From the NCBI GenBank assembly GCA_033032865.1, contig JAWHQI010000612.1, forward strand, positions 415,898 through 479,897: a stretch of DNA of 64,000 bases, in the 5' to 3' direction. The notes beneath the pieces were generated by a model. That model was not told the DNA's origin and did no database searches. It saw only the letters and a program-made list of their open reading frames with translations. The position numbers and the translations under genes were made by a program. Each line of letters opens with the position of its first letter. Within the stretch, counting starts at the first letter, position 1. This DNA is from Dactylorhiza incarnata. Lineage: Eukaryota > Streptophyta > Magnoliopsida > Asparagales > Orchidaceae. Below are positions 12,134-23,015 of this stretch, piece by piece.

Positions 12134-15100
12134 TCATATATAAACCCCTTGATAATCCCTTTATAAACACCTAAATAAACCCCTAGGTAACCCTTAGGTA
12201 AACCCTCATATAAACCCCTAAATAAACCCCTAATAAAACTCTAAATAAACCCCTAAATAAACCCCAAGATAAACCCCTATATAAACCTCCTAGATAAACC
12301 TCTAGATAAGCCCCAAGATATACCCCAAGATAAACCATTAGATAATCCCCTATATAAACTGCTAGAAAAACACCTAGAAAAACACATAAATAAACCCTAA
12401 ATAAACCCCTAGATAAATGCCTTGATAAACTCCTAGATCAATCCCTAGACAAACTCCTAGATAAACCCCTAAACCCTTAGGTAAACCAATAGATAAACCC
12501 ATAGATAAACCCCTAGATAAACACCTAGATAAACTCCTAGATAAACCCCTAGATAAATCCCTAACTAATCCCCTAAAAAACCCCCTAGATAAACCTCTAG
12601 ATAAACCCATATATAAACCCCTAGATAAACCCATAGATAAACTCCTAGATAAACTCATAAACTCTTAGATAAACCCCTAGATGAACCCCTAGATTAACTC
12701 CTAGATAAATCCCTAGATAAACACCTAAATATATCTATAGAAAAACCCCTAGATACAACCCTAGACAAACCCCATAATAACCCACTTGTTAAATCTGTGA
12801 TAAACCCTTAGATAAACCCATACATAAACCCCTAAATAAAACTCCTAGATAATCCCCTAGATAAACGCCTAGATAGACCTCAAGATAAACCCATGTATAA
12901 ACCCCTAGATAAACTCCCATGTAAACTCCTAGATAAACTCATAGATAAACCGCTAGATAAACCCTTGATAAACACCTAAATAAACCCCTAGGTAAAACCC
13001 TAGAACCCTTAAGTAAACCCCTATGTAGACCCCTAAATAAACCTCTACATAAACCCATATAAATATAAACCCCTAGATAGAAACCTAGATAAGCCCCAAG
13101 ATATACCCCTAGATAAACCCTTAGATAATCCCCTATATAAACTGCTAGATAATCCACTAGATAAACACATTGATAAACCCCTAAATAAATCCACTGATAA
13201 ACTCCCTGATAAACTCCTAGATAAACCCTAGATAAACTCCTAGATAAACCCCTAAATAAACCCCTAGATAAACCCCTATATGAACACCTAGATAAACTCC
13301 TAGATACATCCCTAAATTAATTAATATATAAAACCATAGATAAATTGATATATAAACTCCTATATAATCCCCTTGATAAACCCCTAAATAATTTACTAGT
13401 TAAACCCGTGATAAACCCCTAGATAAACCCATAGATAAAGCCCCTAGATAAACACCTATATAAACCCCTAGATAAACCCCTTGATAAACTCATAGATAAA
13501 TCCATAGATAAACCCATAGATAAACCCCCAGATAAACCCCTAGACTAACTCCTAGATAAACCCCTAGATAAACACCTAGATAAACACCTAGATAAACCTC
13601 TAGATAAACCCCTAGAAAAATACCTAGATAAACCCAGAGATAAACCCCTAGATAATCCCCTAGATAATCCCCTAGATAAACCCCAATATAAACTCCTAGA
13701 TAAACTACTATATAAACCCCTAGATAACCCACGCACTAGATAAACTTCTAGATAAACCCATATATAAAACCCTAGATAAAATCCTAGATAAACCCCTAGA
13801 AAAACCCATAAACCCCTAGATAAACCCCTAGATGAACCCGTAGATAAACTCCTAGATAAAAAACTAAGTAAATTTATAAATAAACCTCTAGATAAACTCT
13901 TAGAAGAACCCCTCGATAAACCCCTAGGTAAACTCCTAGTTAAATCTATGATAAACCCTTAGATAAACCCATAGATAAACCCCTAGATAAACTCTTAAAT
14001 AAACCCCAAGATAAACACCTAGATAAACACCTAGATAAACACCTAGATAAACACCTAGATAAACACCTAGATAAACCTTTTGATAAACCCATTGACAAAC
14101 CCCTAGATAAATCTATGATAAACCTTTCGATAAACCCATAGATAAACCCTTAGATAAACCACTAGATAAACCCCTAGATGAACCCCTAGATAAACTCATA
14201 GATAAACACCTAAATAAATTTATAAATAAACCTCTAGATAAACTCCTAGACGAACCCCTCGATAAAGTCCTAGATAAACTCCTAGTTAAATCTTTGATAA
14301 ATCCATAGATTAACCTATAGATAAACCCCTAGATAAACCCATATATAAACTCCTAAATAAGCCCCCTAGATAAACCCCTAGATAAACCCTAAATAAACCC
14401 CCTAGATAAACCCCTAGATAAACTCATAAATAAACCCCCTAGATAAACACCTAGATAAACCCTTAGATAAACACCTAGATAAACCCATAGATAAACCCCA
14501 TGATAAACCCCTAGATAAATTCCTAAATAAACCACTTGATAAACACCTAGATAATACCCTTGATAGTCCCCTAGATAAACCTTTATAAAAACTCCTTGAT
14601 AAACCCCTGGATAAACCTTTAGAAAAGTACCAGAGAAACCCCTAGATAAACCCATAAACCCCTATATAAACCCATAGATGAACCCCTAGATAAACTCTTA
14701 AATAAACACCTAGATAAACACCTACATAAATCTATAGTTAAACCCCTAGATAAATCTATGAAAAACCCTTCGATAAACCCATAGATAAACCTTTAGCCCT
14801 AGATAAACAGCTAGATAAACTCCTTGATAAACCCCTAAATAAATTCCTAAATAATTCCCTAGATAAACCCCTTGATAAACCCCTAGATAATACCCTAGAT
14901 AACGCCCTAGATAAACCTCTAGATAAACTTCAAGATAAACCCCTAGATAAACCCTTAGATAAACACCTAGATAAACCCTAAAATAAACCCCTAGATAAAC
15001 CCATAGAAAAACCACTAGATAAACATTTGATAAACACCTAAATAAACACTAGGTAAACCCCTAGTTAAACACCTAAATAAACCTCTAGATAAACCCCCTA

Positions 15101-15907
15101 TGTAAACCTCTTAAATAAACTCATGGATAAACCACAAGATATACCCCTAGACAAACCCTTAGGTACTCCCTATATAAACCCCTAGATAAATCTATAGAAA
15201 AATCCCTAGATAACCTCTTAGATAAACCCCTAAATAAACCACTAGATAAACCCCTAGATAAATTGATAGATAAACCCCTAGATAAATTGATATATAAACC
15301 TCTAGATAAACTCCTAGTTACACACGTGATAAACCCCTAGATATACCCATAGATAAACTCTAAGACAAACTCTTAGCAGATAAACCCCTATATAAGCCTC
15401 AATATAAACCCCTAGATAAAACCCTAGAAAAACCACTACATAAACCCCTAGATAAATCCTCTAGAAACCCCTAGATAAACCCTAAGATAATCCCCTAGAT
15501 AATCCCTTAAATACACCCTTAGATTAACCTCTAGATAAACCACTAGATAAACCACTAGATAAACCACTAGATAAACCACTAGATAAACCACTACATAAAC
15601 CACTACATAAACCCCTAGATAAACCCCTAGATAAACACCTAGATAAACACCTAGATAAACCCATAAACTTATTTATATAAACCCCTAAATGAATCCTTAG
15701 ATAAACTCTGAGATAAACCCCTAGATAAACACTTAAGTAGATTTATAGATAAGCCGCTTGATAAACTCCTAGACAAACCCCTAGATAAACTCCTAGATAA
15801 ACTCCTAGTTAAATATATGATAAACTCTTAGATAAACTCATAGAAAAATCCCTAGATAAACCCCTTAGATAAACCCTCAAGATAAACCCCTAGATAAACT
15901 CCTAAAT
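12134..15907 (+). repeat. Higher-order satellite block Z, copy b (left flank of Gypsy-1)
   Basis: This block is homologous to 41873-45559, which flanks Gypsy-2 on the left, and to about 310-3510. The two flanks are nearly the same up to the first base of the LTR. A local run of five CACCTAGATAAA monomers at about 14015-14074 and a run of CCACTAGATAAA at about 15538-15600 are expanded relative to the 42-45 kb copy. Confidence 0.75.
15903..15907. other. Target-site duplication TAAAT, left side of Gypsy-1
   Basis: TAAAT directly precedes the 5' LTR (TGTAACACC) and is repeated at 24548-24552 directly after the 3' LTR (GGTGTTACA). A 5-bp duplication is the usual signature of Ty3/gypsy integration. 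Confidence 0.9.
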
Positions 15908-18370
15908 TGTAACACCCTAGGTTTCGCTGAGTTGGCTTCGCTCAAGCTTCTTCTCGAGAAATGAAAGGAAGTGGTCAAGTTTCTCGAGAAATGCAGGGTC
16001 AAGTTTCTCGAGAAATGCAGGGTTAAGCTGTCTCTTGAGAAATGAAAAAAAAGGCGTTCATCGAACTGAGTTCGACGAAAGGCTAGCGCCAACGGCGTTC
16101 GTCGAACTGAGTTCGACGAAGGGCTAGCGCCAGCGGCATTCATCGAACTGAGTTCGACGAAGGGCTAGCGCCAGCGGCGTTCGTCGAACTGAGTTCGACG
16201 AAGGGCTAGTGCCAGCAGCGTTCATTGAACTGAGTTCGACGAAGGGCTAGCGCCAGCAGCGTTCGTCGAACTGAGTTCGATGAAGGGCTTACGCTAGTGG
16301 CATTCGTTGAACTGAGTCGATGAAGGGCTAGTGCCAGCAGCATTCGTCAAACTGAGTTCGGCAAAGGGCTAGCGCCAGCGGCGTTCGTCGAACTGAGTTC
16401 GACGAAGGGCTAGCGGCAGCAGCGTTCGTCGAACTGAGTTCGACGAAGGACTAGCGCCAGCAGCGTTCGTCAAACTGAGTTCAACGAAGGGCTAGCGCCA
16501 GCAGCATTCGTCGAACTGAGTTTGACAAAGGGCTAGCACCAGCGGCGTTCGTCAAACTGAGTTCGACAAAGAGCTAGCTCTAGTAGCGTTCGTCGAACTA
16601 AGTTCGACGAAGGGCTAGCGCCAGCAACGTTCGTTGATCGGAGTTCGATGAAGCGCGGGTGCGAGCGTCAGCAGTGTTTCCTGGGCGTCCAATCTATTTG
16701 AATCTTGATCCTACGGTCTAGATAATTGCGTACTAAGGTTTTATTTAGGGCAGAGAAGTTCTATTCTCTTCTCGGGAAGTCCTTTGTGCTTTTGGAGGCG
16801 TAGAAGAGAGGTAGGGTTTGGAGGAAGAAGAAGGCTAGATCCACCATTGTTGGAGCACCGGAGCTCTGTTCGCCGATCCGAGACCAGATCCGTGGAGAGG
16901 ACTAGAAGGCGCTTCTTTCTATCCGTGCCTTTCAACTGATCCATGGCGAGGAAGAGAACTCTTAGGGTAACGACATCTCTCCTCCTGGTTTTAGGATGCG
17001 TGCATGGCATCTTTGCTTTTATCTTCACTTTTCTGAAATTTATTGCACTGGATCTCTCAAGTGAGAGGGGTTTGGGTCGCCTTGGTTTAAGAAGAACCAT
17101 CGGGTTGATTGAGTCCATCCCTGACATGATTTTGCACTAGATTTCCGCTCTGTTAGTGGATTAGGCATTTTGGGTGAAGCCGAAATCGTGACCGGTGGTT
17201 CAATTCGGTGATGTTGCTTAACGTGCATTTTAGGGATTTTGGTAGAAATCCGATGACGGCGAAAACGTTGTATGTGTTGCCCTTATGTTCGTGTGAGAAT
17301 GGACGTTGGTTTGGAAAGGGTAAATGGTATGTGTATATGAAGGCATGGCTTTGTCTTTGTGGTCGGCTGGCTAGCCCGTGAATGCTTGTATTCATGTGGG
17401 GAGAGTGTCCCGGTAAGACAAGTCCCCTTTTGGGCTAACTGACGAGAACAAGTATGTTGATGCTCCCGTTGGCAAGATGAGCCATGTAAGGGGTGAGTTC
17501 TCAGTTGAGTTCTTGGTTTTTGGCGTAGTGATTGTGGCGAGAACAAGTATGTTGATGCGCCCGTTGGCAAGATGAACCATGTAAGGGGTGAGGTCTCAGT
17601 GGAGTTCTTGGCTTTGGGCTTGTACGCCCGTGGGGGAAATGATAAGTGCCCTTGGTTTGTTGTGAAATGTTGATGTGTGTTGTTATGTTAGAAACATACA
17701 CGCCATTGGGTGCCTTGGGTGAAACCCGGGTTTGCATACATGCTGCATTGCTAGATCCCCTTACTTTTATTGCTCAACATAGAAACGTGGATGATGATTG
17801 TGACACTCATGCCTGTTATGTTTATGTCAATACTGTTTATTACTTTTGCATACGAAGTGCTGACTTGCAGGGTGATGTAGTTCCCCGGGGTCCGCTAGGA
17901 CGGCCAGGAGGAGGGGTGTTGTTAGACCGTTGTTGCTTAGCCAAAGCTGACCCTCGTTATACCATTCTTTGTGATTTGGATGCAGGGCAAGGATCGCGGG
18001 CTGGACCTTGCTCGCCAGCCAGAAAGGCCTAAGCTTCATGAAGTGCACTTTTCATGCTTTCTTGTTTGATTTGATGTCTTTACCTGTTCCGGCTTGCATG
18101 CCGAGGTAGCTTAGGATTGTGGTGATCTGTTGGACATATCTATGCCCTTTTGTTTTGACTTGCGTATGAGTTTTGTAAGGCCTTAAGGCCGTAGTACTCT
18201 TATGTAGATGTGGACAACTTCTGTGGTTATTTAATGTTTCCGCTGTGTTGGTTCTGAGTTTTGAGATGGTTAGATCTATATCACTTTATAATACTAAAGC
18301 TGTGGCGATTATATGTTGTGGGGTCCCGGCCGGACCCATATTATATAGTCATTGCAGGGGAGGTGTTACA
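15908..18370 (+). repeat. Gypsy-1 5' LTR (2463 bp)
   Basis: The LTR starts TGTAACACC and ends GGTGTTACA, a perfect 9-bp terminal inverted repeat. From the left it holds four TTTCTCGAGAAA-like palindromes (about 15950-16045), about fifteen 41-bp dyad repeats (16054 to about 16659), a unique middle part, and a 95-bp direct duplication (units starting near 17443 and 17538). It matches the 45560-48022 LTR in length and in diagnostic bases, such as CCCTAGGTTTCGC near the start, and differs there from its own 3' LTR. Short open frames inside it on either strand look incidental. Confidence 0.93.
16054..16659 (+). repeat. 41-bp dyad tandem repeat in the Gypsy-1 5' LTR
   Basis: About fifteen copies of a 41-bp unit are present. 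Each contains the inverted arms TTCGTCGAAC and GTTCGACGAA around a TGA spacer, followed by a GGGCTAGCGCCAGC linker. The copies differ by scattered transitions, many of them CG to TG or CA, as expected for methylated cytosines. The position near the LTR start (U3) suggests a promoter or enhancer role, which is not shown by sequence alone. Confidence 0.93.
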
Positions 18371-18373
18371 ATT

Positions 18374-18385
18374 TGGTATCAGAGG
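18374..18385 (+). promoter_or_regulatory. Primer binding site (initiator Met-tRNA)
   Basis: TGGTATCAGAGG begins three bases after the 5' LTR. It is complementary to the 3' end of plant initiator Met-tRNA, the common primer for plant Ty3/gypsy and Copia reverse transcription. Confidence 0.9.
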
Positions 18386-18589
18386 TAGGAAATAGCGTTC
18401 TTGTTGAGGTTTAGCGTGTTCGGATTGCGTTAAGAGGTTGTCAACATAGGAGTACCTTGCGGGACCATGAATGTCCTTGCGTTCGAGTCTTGCGAATAGA
18501 GTTTGATTCATTTTCCTTGCTTATGCTAGGATGGTGGCGATGATGCGGGGACGTCGAGGCGTCAAGAGGAGCCGTCGGCAAGCAGTGCA

Positions 18590-19494
18590 ATGGCCCCAAC
18601 CCTGGTGAATATGGGTGTGTCCCCGACAGACTTTTGTCGTATGCTAGCAGAGGCAATGGTGACGGCTCAAGATACGGCAATGCCATAGATTGCAACGCCT
18701 GTTGTGCAGGCTGTGACTCCTGTTACTCCGGTCACTGTGACACCGGAGGTGGGGGTAAGGCAGGTAAAGCCGTTAGCCGAGAGCGGTTGGGCAAGGAGAT
18801 CGTCAGCTAAAGTACTATTTGAGTTTCCATCCTCCGACGTTCAAAGGAGTAGGCACTCCGACGGACGCCGAGGATTGGTTGCCAAGAATTCAGGAACTCC
18901 TGAAAGCGGCAGAGACCCCAGAGGACAAGCAGTCCCAGTTCGCATCATTTATGTTAGAAGGCGACGCCAAGCTGTGAATCATAGCGGTCGTCATTTCCCT
19001 GGACGTGCCCCGTCCATGGAAGAGTTTGGGAATGCCTTCTTGAAGCGCAATATCCCTTCTTCGACGAGGTTATCCCTTCAGCGGCAGTTCTTGCACTTGG
19101 TGCAACGCGGGAAGACGGTTGATGAGTACTTGCAGGAGTTTACTCGTTGGGTCGTTACGCGGGAACGACCATGGTAGACGATGAGGAGACGGATAATCTC
19201 TTCTATTAGGGTTTGCGAGAGAATTTAAGGCAACCTCTGATAGCCTTAAAGAATGCAGGGTTCAATGGGGCCAGTGACATGCTACAATTGTGGCAAAGTG
19301 GGCCACATAGATCGGTTCTGTTTCGAGAGTGGAGTTGAGCCAGAGCAGAGGCAGGAGCATTCGGTGCGTTCTGGTCCTAGTGTTGGGGAGAAAGGGAAGG
19401 CGGCGGAGTCCAGTGCTTCCCGTTTCCCTCCTGTGCATCCTAGAGCATACAACCTCGGGCAGCAGGAAGCAATTCGTCAACCTGACGTGGTGAC
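18590..19494 (+). pseudogene. gag polyprotein remnant, Gypsy-1
   Basis: The frame starts at MAPTLVNMG and continues into a Retrotrans_gag-like region (PTFKG, then EDWL, then FASFML). It ends with a CCHC zinc knuckle, CYNCGKVGHIDRFC, at 19280-19321, which would bind the element RNA during packaging. The gene is broken. There is a TAG at 18686-18688, a 2-bp loss near 18780, and a 7-bp loss near 18978 that removes the codons for the WW motif. About 197 bp just upstream of the zinc knuckle are missing relative to Gypsy-2 (junction near 19266). The last two losses and the stop are absent from Gypsy-2, so they arose after the segmental duplication. Confidence 0.85.
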
Positions 19495-19851
19495 ATGTAC
19501 GAAAGTTCAGAGTTTGGTGTAATAGTCTTAACCTATTTGCGACCTTTCATATTCGTTATACGTGTGTCAGGCTTCATGGTAGTTTCTGGCTATCCCTCTA
19601 AAGTGTTGTTCGACACGGGAGCGTCACACTCTTTTCTCGCGGAGAGCTTTACCCGGAGGATCGGTGTTGAGTCTGTCGAGGCAGAGGCGGAGCTTAGTGT
19701 GTGCATGCCGAATGGGTCTTTCAAGACCACTGGAAGGAAAGGACGTATTGTGCTGAGGATTTGTGAGTGTGATTTCGAGTTGGTAGCAGCAATTCTACCA
19801 CTAGCCAAATTTGACATCATCCTGGGGATGGACTGGCTTGCAGAGCAATGA
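19495..19851 (+). pseudogene. Retropepsin-like aspartic protease region, Gypsy-1
   Basis: This open stretch of 118 codons contains the aspartic protease signature: F-DTGASHSF with the catalytic Asp at residue 40, and later ILGMDWL near the end. It would cleave the Gag-Pol polyprotein. The frame is closed by a TGA at 19849-19851, directly after AEQ, where the family normally continues into a linker to reverse transcriptase. The same TGA is present in Gypsy-2, so it predates the duplication. A CGA to TGA change is a plausible origin. The start codon given is only the first ATG; in the intact element the domain would be internal to a polyprotein. Confidence 0.85.
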
Positions 19852-20736
19852 GCTAGTATTGACTGCCTGTTGAAGGTGGTGACCTTAAGGAGGGAAGGAA
19901 GAGCAGAGGTCAAGTTCGAGGGCCTATGCGGAGTGGCCTGCTCCCTGATTTCTGCCATGTAAATGGTACGTGCGGTGAATCAAGGAGGTGAGGCATTTGT
20001 CTCTTTGTTGGAGACTCACTCCACAAAGTTGGTGATAGGAGAAGTGCCAGTGGTGGAGGAATTCGAGGATGTGTTCCCTGAGGAGCTTCCGGGAGCACCT
20101 CCTCAGCGTGAAATCGACTTTTCAATTGAGTTGGTGCCGGATGTGAGGCCGGTTTCGTGTCCTCCGTTTAGGATGGCACCGAAGGAACTGACCGAGTTAA
20201 AGGTGCAGTTGCAAGAGTTGCTCGAGCAGGGGTATATTAGGCCCAGCTTCTCACCTTGGAGTGCGCCAGTGTAGTTCGTTAAGAAGAAGGATGGTAGTAT
20301 GCGGTTGTGCATAGACTACCGCGAGTTGAATAAGTTGACCATCAAGAATAAGTACCCGATTCCGCGAATCGATGATTTGTTCGATCAGCTGGTGGGATCG
20401 ACGGTGTACTCCAAGTTGGACTTAAAGTCGGGTTAATATCAGTTAAGGATTCGAGAAGAGGATATTCCCAAGACGGCGTTTGGGACGAGATATGGTCATT
20501 TTGAGTTCTCGGTGATGCCGTTCGGTTTGACGAACGCGCCGTCATTGTTCATGGATTTAATGAACCGAGTGTTTTGATAATACCTGGATTCGTTCGTGGT
20601 GGTGTTCATTGACGACATCTTAGTGTATTCAAAGTCGAAGGCGGAGCATGAGTCTCATCTGAGAATAGTGTTGCAGACATTGAGGAAGAACCAGCTTTAT
20701 GCGAAGTTCTCAAAGTGCGAGTTCTAGATCGGGAAA
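19852..20736 (+). pseudogene. Reverse transcriptase region, Gypsy-1
   Basis: Translation through the stops gives the standard Ty3/gypsy order: VFPEELPG linker, [38 protein letters not shown] and the catalytic FIDDILVYS box. This domain would copy element RNA into DNA. Six stops interrupt it: TAA 19960-19962, TAG 20272-20274, TAA 20434-20436, the pair TGA TAA 20575-20580, and TAG 20725-20727. The two TAG codons lie where relatives have Leu or Trp and are shared with Gypsy-2. The TAA and TGA codons are private to this copy; Gypsy-2 has Gln, Tyr, Arg and Gln at those positions. Confidence 0.93.
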
Positions 20737-21662
20737 GTGGCATTCTTGGGCCACATGATTAGTGGAGATGGGGTGGTGGTGGATCCTGCGAATATTGAAG
20801 CCATTAGAGATTGGCCTATACTGAGAACCGTGGCGGAAGTTCGGAGTTTCCTTGGACTAGCCGGTTACTACAGAAGGTTCGTTGAGAACTTTTTGCTGAT
20901 GGATTTGCCCCTCACCACTCTTACCCGTAAGGACCAGAAGTTTGTGTGGACCCCATAGTGTGCTCGTGTGTTCGATACCTTGAAGGAAAGATTGATGTCC
21001 TCTCCAATCCTAAGTCTTCCTAGTGGGACTGAGGGATTCCAAATTTTCAGCGACGCGTCAAGGTGCGGTTTGGGTTGCGTGCTTGTGCAGCATGGCAACG
21101 TGATAGCTTATGGGTCGAGGCAGCTAAAGCCTCATGAGAGAAATTACCCCATCCACGACTTGGAGTTGGCGGCGGTAATTTTTGCGTTGAATTTGTGGCG
21201 GCACTACGTGTATGGTGCGAAGGTTGAAATCTTCACGGACCACAAAAGCTTGAGGTATCTTTTAGATCAGAAGGATCTTAATATGAGGCAGCGTAGGTGG
21301 GTCGAGTTCCTTGGGGACTATGATGTAGCGATTCAGTATACGCCAGGCAAAACCAATGTGGTGGCTGATACCTTGAGTAGGAAGTACTCTGGGCAAGGAA
21401 ATTGGATTGAAGCGCATGACAAGCGTTTGGTGCGAGAGTTTGACTCTCTTGGCATTGTGTGTGTGGCTAAGTGTGAGTCCAGCACAGCTCGGCTGAACTG
21501 GATCGAGATGCAGTGTGATTTAGAAGATCGAATTCGAGAGGCAACCAGTGTAGATGAAGAGTGTCAACAATTGGCATTGGAAGCTCAGCAAAGCGAAGGC
21601 AGTGTGTTGGAGATAGTCAGTGGACTTTTAAAGAGAAGGAAGGGTGGTCGTCCCTCATTTTG
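20737..21662 (+). pseudogene. RNase H region, Gypsy-1
   Basis: This follows reverse transcriptase in frame. It has the connection motif [12 protein letters not shown] and the RT-associated RNase H block: FSDAS, then HDLELAAV, then FTDHKSL, then VADTLSR, covering the expected acidic residues. The role is removal of the RNA strand from the RNA:DNA hybrid. A TAG at 20956-20958 (after VWTP, where Gypsy-2 reads Glu) interrupts it. After about 21640 the frame shifts by one base relative to integrase. Gypsy-2 ends inside this domain, just after the LRYL segment. Confidence 0.9.
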
Positions 21663-22749
21663 GCAAGCTCCGTGAGAAGTTGATGTTTGAGGCTCACTTC
21701 ACGAAGTACTCCATTCATCCAGAAAGTACGAAGATGTACTTGGATTTAAAGAAATCCTATTGGTGGCCTGGGATGAAGCGGGATGTAGCTTTGTATGTCA
21801 GCCGGTGTCAAACGTGCGCCTTAGTGAAGGCGGAATGCCAAAGGCCGGGTGGATTCTTGAAACCTCTTTTTATCCCCTAGTGGAAATTCGATGACATCTC
21901 CATGGATTTTGTGCATGGTTTACCTCGATCGCGGCAAGATAACGATGCGATTTGGGTGATTGTGGATCGCCTGACCAAGGTAGCCCACTTCATTCCAAAT
22001 CGAAAGGACGATAGCGTGGAGAAGCTCGTGGAGATTTATATTCGAAACATTGTGCGGTTGCACAGAATTTCTAAGAGCATCATTAGTGATCGCGATGGAC
22101 GATTCACGTCCAAGGACTGGAGGTTGGTGCAGCGAAGTTTGGGCACAAAATTGAAGTTTAGTATTGCGTTCCATCCGCAGACCGATGGTCAGACGAAGAG
22201 AACAAATCGTACGATGGAGGACATGTTAAGAATGTGTGCTCTCGATTTCGGTAAAAGTTGGGAAGACCACCTCTTCATGGTGGAGTTTGCCTACAACAAT
22301 AGTTTCCAGGCGAGTATCAAAATGGCGCCATTCGAGGCTTTGTATGGAAGGCGGTGTCGAACGCCGATGTCTTGGATAGAGGCGGGAGACACCCAGTTGT
22401 TAGGAAAAGAAGTGGTGTCAGGCGCTTGTGAGTTGGTGCGAACGATCCAGGAGCGCATGAAGGTTGCTCAGGATCGGCAGGCAAAGTATTTTAATGCACG
22501 CCACAAAAATGTGGAGTTTGCGGTGGGCGACATGGTCTACTTGAAGATCAGGTTGTTTAAAGGCGTTTCGCGAAATCGACGACTCAAGAAATTGAGTCTG
22601 AGATACTTGGGTCCGTTTAAGGTTACAGAGTGCATAGGCGGAGCGGCCTATTGGTTGGCTTTATCCGTAGAGCTAAGCGGATTACATGATGTATTTCATG
22701 TTTCGGTGCTGAGGAAAGCATTGGTGGAGCCAGAGGATGTGGTTAAGTC
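21644..22749 (+). pseudogene. Integrase region with catalytic Glu replaced by Lys, Gypsy-1
   Basis: The N-terminal HHCC zinc domain is visible (AHFTKYSIH ... CQTC), followed by the DDE core. A TAG at 21878-21880 separates the two. In the open stretch starting at 21902, the first catalytic Asp is residue 2 (MDFVHG) and the second is residue 63 (SDRDGRF). The glutamate of the D35E spacing should be residue 99, in TDGQ-x-E, but this copy reads TDGQTKR, with Lys at 99. A single G to A change explains it. Integration activity should be lost even without the stops. The C-terminal region continues through YLGPFKV and HDVFHVS, as usual for this family. Confidence 0.92.
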
Positions 22750-22938
22750 TTCGACAGTTCCTATAACCGAAGATCTGAGGACGATAGTTCGTCCGGTTTG
22801 TGTGGAGGATTCTGAAGTCCGGCGGTTGCGGAACAAAGAGGTCAAGTTGGTGAAAGTGCGTTGGGATAATTGTGGATGAGACGAGTTCTCGTGGGAGCGA
22901 GAGCAAACGATGCGGGATAACTTTCCGAAACTTTTTGT
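22750..22938 (+). pseudogene. Chromodomain tail of Pol, Gypsy-1
   Basis: After integrase comes a short chromodomain-like stretch: PVCVEDSEVRRLRNKEV, KLVKVRW and, beyond a stop, FSWEREQTMRDNFPKLF. Chromodomains of plant chromoviruses direct insertion into heterochromatin, which fits the satellite context. A TGA at 22877-22879 sits where the family usually has a residue between the beta strands and the WE-containing helix. The duplicated copy at 31996-32220 has the same stop. The tail runs on to the polypurine tract. Confidence 0.8.
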
Positions 22939-23001
22939 TTCAGGTATGTGTGTTATTTGTGTTTTCGTTAATGTTTTAAATTTTGAGGACGAAATTCTTT
23001 T

Positions 23002-23010
23002 AAGGGGGGT
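23002..23010 (+). promoter_or_regulatory. Polypurine tract of Gypsy-1
   Basis: AAGGGGGG followed by TAGAT ends directly at the 3' LTR start (23016). It would prime plus-strand DNA synthesis. Confidence 0.85.
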
Positions 23011-23015
23011 AGATT

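Larger units (their letters stand above)
1..15907 (+). repeat. 12-bp minisatellite array, segment 1
   Basis: This stretch is a continuous head-to-tail array with consensus CCCCTAGATAAA; the complementary strand reads TTTATCTAGGGG. Monomers are mostly 12 bp, with occasional 11-bp or longer variants. The TAGATAAA part is well kept, while the C-run varies (CTCC, CCAT, CCTT, CCTC, CACC). CCCCTAAATAAA is a frequent variant. Orientation never flips. Because 12 is a multiple of three, three of the six frames stay open by chance: PLDK repeats on the plus strand, LSRG and YLGV repeats on the minus strand. Those frames are not genes. Nothing other than the satellite is visible here. Confidence 0.97.

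Noticed and set aside
209..15015. Many open frames of 60-130 codons with LSRG or YLGV repeats (minus strand) or PLDK repeats (plus strand)
   Set aside because: The 12-bp monomer is a multiple of three and three of its six frames lack stops. These frames are a by-product of the satellite, with no non-repeat sequence, no start context and no conservation beyond the DNA repeat.
1..15907. CRISPR-like array
   Set aside because: The repeats are 12 bp, contiguous and without unique spacers, and the rest of the window is plant retrotransposon DNA.
16741..17127. Antisense 128-codon frame in the Gypsy LTR, also open at 23810-24196, 33090-33476 and 46393-46779
   Set aside because: It is found four times only because the LTR is there four times through retrotransposition and segmental duplication. 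It has no recognisable domain and lies antisense within an LTR.
17646..18032. Sense frame of 126-128 codons in the Gypsy 5' LTRs (also 47304-47684)
   Set aside because: It is inside the LTR and is removed almost entirely by the 3' LTR deletion. It shows no known domain. LTRs of this type are non-coding.
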